Of a stretch of DNA of 43,833 bases, positions 41,933 to 43,833 are shown in pieces; position 1 is the first letter of the stretch, and each line of letters starts with the position of its first letter. The notes below the pieces were generated by a model. The model was not told the origin of the DNA, made no database searches, and saw only the letters and a list, made by a program, of their open reading frames with translations. Origin of the DNA: Lachnospiraceae bacterium (GTDB lineage: Bacteria > Bacillota > Clostridia > Lachnospirales > Lachnospiraceae); assembly GCA_017621975.1 (NCBI GenBank), contig JAGARW010000148.1, forward strand, positions 1 through 43,833, given 5' to 3'. The position numbers and the translations under genes were made by a program.

Positions 41933-42023
41933 CTGCGGCGGAATTGTGTTCTGCGAACGCAAAGAACATGTCGCTGATGCGACCCGCCGCAGGCGGAGAA
42001 TCCTGCGTGGCAGGATTCTTTTT
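41933..42023 (+). ncRNA. Cloverleaf-like structured element followed by a terminator
   Basis: A closing stem CTGCGGCGG/CCGCCGCAG (41933-41941 with 41984-41992, 9 bp) encloses two arms: TGTTCT/AGAACA (41947-41968) and GTCGC/GCGAC with loop TGAT (41970-41983). Right after it comes a perfect terminator stem, AGAATCCTGC/GCAGGATTCT (41997-42006 with 42010-42019), and a T-run to 42023. No convincing promoter is seen upstream, so it may be a repeat or a read-through RNA. No known RNA family is recognised. Confidence 0.45.
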
Positions 42024-42031
42024 CATAGATA

Positions 42032-42060
42032 TTGCACCGTCATCCCATTTTCGGTATAAT
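42032..42060 (+). promoter_or_regulatory. Promoter of the YcxB-like gene
   Basis: TTGCAC (42032-42037), a 17-base spacer and a perfect TATAAT (42055-42060). The transcript would start near 42067, leaving a leader of only about 15 bases. Confidence 0.75.
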
Positions 42061-42081
42061 AGGATGGAGGTTAAAAGGATT

Positions 42082-42564
42082 ATGAAAGAGCTTACGTTTC
42101 AAACAAAAATGACGACGGGCATTTTATACGATTACATGCTGCATCATACCTACAACAGTCCTTCCGGAATTATCGGAAGCACGGTGGGCGCGCTTTTGGT
42201 TGTTGGATTTTTTCGTACATGGAATGCGCTTTATCTGATTGCAGGGGTCGTTCTGTTGCTTTATCTGCCGTGCAGCCTTTATATCAGCTCCATGAAGCAG
42301 ATGGCGGGTACGCCGGCGTTTCAGACGCCGCTTTCCTACCGTATTACGGAGGAAGGAATTGAGGTATCGCAGGGCGGCCTGAGTCAGATGCAGAAATGGG
42401 ACGATATATATAAGGCGGTTTCTACCCGCAGCAGCATCATCATATATAATACAAAGGTAAATGCATGGATATTTCCGCGCAGCGATATGGGGGAGCTGAC
42501 GCCGAAGGTGATTGAGCTGATTTCTACCCATATGACGCCGGAGCGGGTCAAAATACGATGGTAG
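42082..42564 (+). CDS. YcxB-like membrane protein
   Basis: 160 residues from ATG 42082; ATG 42064 is in frame but would lie upstream of the predicted transcript start. Two membrane segments near residues 32-65 (GIIGSTVGALLVVGFF and ALYLIAGVVLLLYLP) precede a soluble C-terminal domain: PLSYRITEEGIEVSQGGLSQMQKWDDIYKAVSTRSSIIIYNTKVNAWIFPRSDMG. This strand-rich tail with the central Trp-Asp is the YcxB-like pattern. The function is unknown. A 34-base gap separates it from tsaE, so the two may be co-transcribed. Confidence 0.75.
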   Translation: MKELTFQTKMTTGILYDYMLHHTYNSPSGIIGSTVGALLVVGFFRTWNALYLIAGVVLLLYLPCSLYISSMKQMAGTPAFQTPLSYRITEEGIEVSQGGLSQMQKWDDIYKAVSTRSSIIIYNTKVNAWIFPRSDMGELTPKVIELISTHMTPERVKIRW

Positions 42565-42598
42565 GACGGCGCGGGATGCTTTGCAGTGGAGTAAGGCA

Positions 42599-43054
42599 AT
42601 GATATATGAGACAAGAAGTGAAAAAGAAACATTTGAGCTTGGAAGAAAGATCGGAGAGACGGCAAAGCCGGGGCAGATCTATACGCTGACAGGCGATCTC
42701 GGCGTCGGCAAGACTGTTTTTACAAAGGGAGTAGCAAGAGGGCTTGGTATTACGGAGCCGGTGAACAGCCCGACCTTTACGATCGTTCAGATTTATGACG
42801 GCGGGCGGCTTCCGTTTTATCATTTTGACGTTTACCGGATCGGCGATATAGAGGAAATGGAAGAGATCGGCTATGAAGACTGCTTTTTTGGCGGCGGCGT
42901 CTGCCTGATTGAATGGGCGGAGCTGATTGCGGAGATTCTGCCGGAAGACTGCATCGCCGTTACGATTGAGAAGGATTTGACGCAGGGATTTGACTATAGA
43001 AAGATTACGATCGATTGCGCGATTCCTACGCTACGCTTCGGAATGGAGGTTTAG
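42599..43054 (+). CDS. tsaE: tRNA threonylcarbamoyladenosine biosynthesis ATPase TsaE
   Basis: 151 residues from ATG 42599, with GGAG seven bases upstream; TTG 42581 is rejected. P-loop GDLGVGKT, then VNSPTFTIVQIYDGG, FYHFDVYRIGDIEEMEEIGYEDCFFG and CLIEWAELI are the TsaE signatures. The protein works with TsaB and TsaD in making t6A in tRNAs that read ANN codons. The last 13 or so residues (DCAIPTLRFGME plus V) are encoded by the 38-bp dispersed repeat, so the natural C-terminus has been replaced or extended by repeat DNA. One base separates it from tsaB. Confidence 0.93.
   Translation: MIYETRSEKETFELGRKIGETAKPGQIYTLTGDLGVGKTVFTKGVARGLGITEPVNSPTFTIVQIYDGGRLPFYHFDVYRIGDIEEMEEIGYEDCFFGGGVCLIEWAELIAEILPEDCIAVTIEKDLTQGFDYRKITIDCAIPTLRFGMEV
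43011..43048 (+). repeat. Dispersed 38-bp repeat, copy 2
   Basis: One base different from 34635-34672. It forms the end of tsaE and brings the GGAGG that serves tsaB. Both copies would read DCAIP(A/T)LRFGME in the same frame. Confidence 0.85.
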
Positions 43055-43055
43055 C

Positions 43056-43833
43056 ATGAAAATATTAGCATTGGACAGTTCGGGGCTGACCGCTTCCGTG
43101 GCGGTCGTTGAAGACGATAAGCTGACGGCGGAATACAGCGTGAATTATAAAAAAACACATTCGCAGACGCTTGTGCCGATGATGGACGCGATCCGGGGAA
43201 TGACAGAGCTTGATCTTAGTACGATCGATGCGATCGCGGTCGCTGCCGGTCCCGGTTCCTTTACCGGACTCCGCATCGGCAGCGCGACGGCGAAAGGGCT
43301 CGGGCTTGCGCTTGGCAAGCCGATTATTCCGGTACCGACTGTGGACGGACTGGCATACCAGATGTATGGGACGGATAAGGTGATCTGTCCGATCATGGAT
43401 GCAAGACGCAGTCAGGTTTATACCGGACTGTATGAATTTCAGAAAGACGGGGAGGAAAATCCTCTGACGTATCGCCTGCATATTTTGAAAGAGCAGTGCG
43501 CGGTTTCGATTGAAGAAATCACGCAGCGCTGCAACGAGCTTGGGCGGGAGGTTGTGTTTCTGGGCGACGGGATTCCCGTTTTCAGGGAAAGGCTTCCTAT
43601 GCTTATGAGCGTGCCCTATTCTTTTGCGCCTGCGCATAAAAGAATGCAGAGCGCGGCGGCGGTAGGCGTTTATGCGGGCGTATTGTACCGCCGGGGCGTT
43701 TACGAGAGCGCAGCGGAACATCAGCCGGAATACCTGCGCTTATCGCAGGCGGAGCGGGAACGCAAAGAAGCGTGCGGGGCTGCAAAAGCGCAGGATCGTG
43801 CGGCTGACAGGCGGGATGCCGAAAAGGCAGGAT
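43056..43833 (+). CDS. tsaB: tRNA threonylcarbamoyladenosine biosynthesis protein TsaB (3' end outside the window)
   Basis: At least 259 residues from ATG 43056, cut by the window edge. The ASKHA-type N-terminus reads ILALDSSGLTASVAVVED, followed by THSQTLVPMMDAI, AIAVAAGPGSFTGLRIGSATAKGLGLAL and CPIMDARRSQVYTGLY, all TsaB hallmarks. TsaB has a degenerate nucleotide site and serves as scaffold between TsaD and TsaE. The usual end of the family, PEYLRLSQAERE, is reached near residue 233, yet the frame continues with a charged, Ala-rich stretch. This may be a C-terminal extension or a linker to another domain such as RimI. Confidence 0.92.
   Translation, partial: MKILALDSSGLTASVAVVEDDKLTAEYSVNYKKTHSQTLVPMMDAIRGMTELDLSTIDAIAVAAGPGSFTGLRIGSATAKGLGLALGKPIIPVPTVDGLAYQMYGTDKVICPIMDARRSQVYTGLYEFQKDGEENPLTYRLHILKEQCAVSIEEITQRCNELGREVVFLGDGIPVFRERLPMLMSVPYSFAPAHKRMQSAAAVGVYAGVLYRRGVYESAAEHQPEYLRLSQAERERKEACGAAKAQDRAADRRDAEKAG

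Noticed and set aside
41890..42081. Upstream extension of the YcxB-like frame (start at 41890)
   Set aside because: It runs through the cloverleaf, a terminator and the promoter, so it is not part of the protein.

Overview
The window reads as a chromosomal segment of an anaerobic, low-to-mid GC Bacillota, most likely a butyrate-forming member of the Lachnospiraceae. The main evidence is a complete thlA-crt-hbd-bcd-etfB-etfA operon, Gram-positive style lipoproteins, strong GGAGG ribosome binding sites, sigma-A type promoters, long-form HPF, a flavin reductase-rubredoxin fusion and a PstSCAB-PhoU operon behind an 11-bp periodic Pho-box-like array. The taxon is inferred from gene content; no rRNA is present.

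Layout. 1-745: a type I toxin-antitoxin locus (holin-like peptide with a convergent antisense RNA). 746-4415: a secreted orphan protease-propeptide-like protein with 13-residue repeats, a ribbon-helix-helix protein with an unrecognised C-terminal domain, a secreted 5'-nucleotidase, and a Dabb-domain protein behind a leader of five hairpins. 4428-9117: two MATE transporters flanking a YitT protein and an FMN-dependent hydroxyacid oxidase-like enzyme. 9166-13585: Pho-box-like array and pstSCAB-phoU. 13582-17021: an SDR reductase (minus strand), thioredoxin reductase and a secreted SH3b-NlpC/P60 wall hydrolase. 17071-18846: two small, AT-rich minus-strand genes, an intergenic region carrying a tight DnaA-box cluster, and hpf. 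18941-22265: inositol-phosphatase family protein (minus), membrane-anchored M23 peptidase, DUF1266 lipoprotein. 22377-28536: butyrate operon. 28592-34500: nucleoside-type ABC importer (BMP lipoprotein, double ATPase, two permeases) with a coupled lipoprotein. 34532-37193: YbaK deacylase behind a hairpin array, an unknown lipoprotein, and an Rpn/PD-(D/E)XK protein (minus). 37424-41849: flavin reductase-rubredoxin and a three-gene MacAB-like exporter. 41851-43833: inverted repeats, a cloverleaf-like structured element, a YcxB-like protein, tsaE and the start of tsaB.

How the genes work together. Thiolase, 3-hydroxybutyryl-CoA dehydrogenase, crotonase and the Bcd-EtfAB complex convert two acetyl-CoA to butyryl-CoA; the last step to butyrate is not in the window. 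The secreted 5'-nucleotidase would release nucleosides and phosphate outside the cell, which the BMP-type importer and PstSCAB could take up (inference). TrxB and the rubredoxin fusion fit thiol and oxygen/NO defence in an anaerobe. TsaE and TsaB belong to tRNA t6A synthesis.

The least explained material is non-coding: hairpin arrays in front of ribosome binding sites (3968-4102, 34532-34672), a 38-bp dispersed repeat that supplies a ribosome binding site and, in one copy, the end of tsaE (34635 and 43011), a cloverleaf followed by a terminator (41933-42023), a DnaA-box cluster without dnaA (18000-18069), and a terminator-like hairpin inside the start of a lipoprotein gene (33609-33643).
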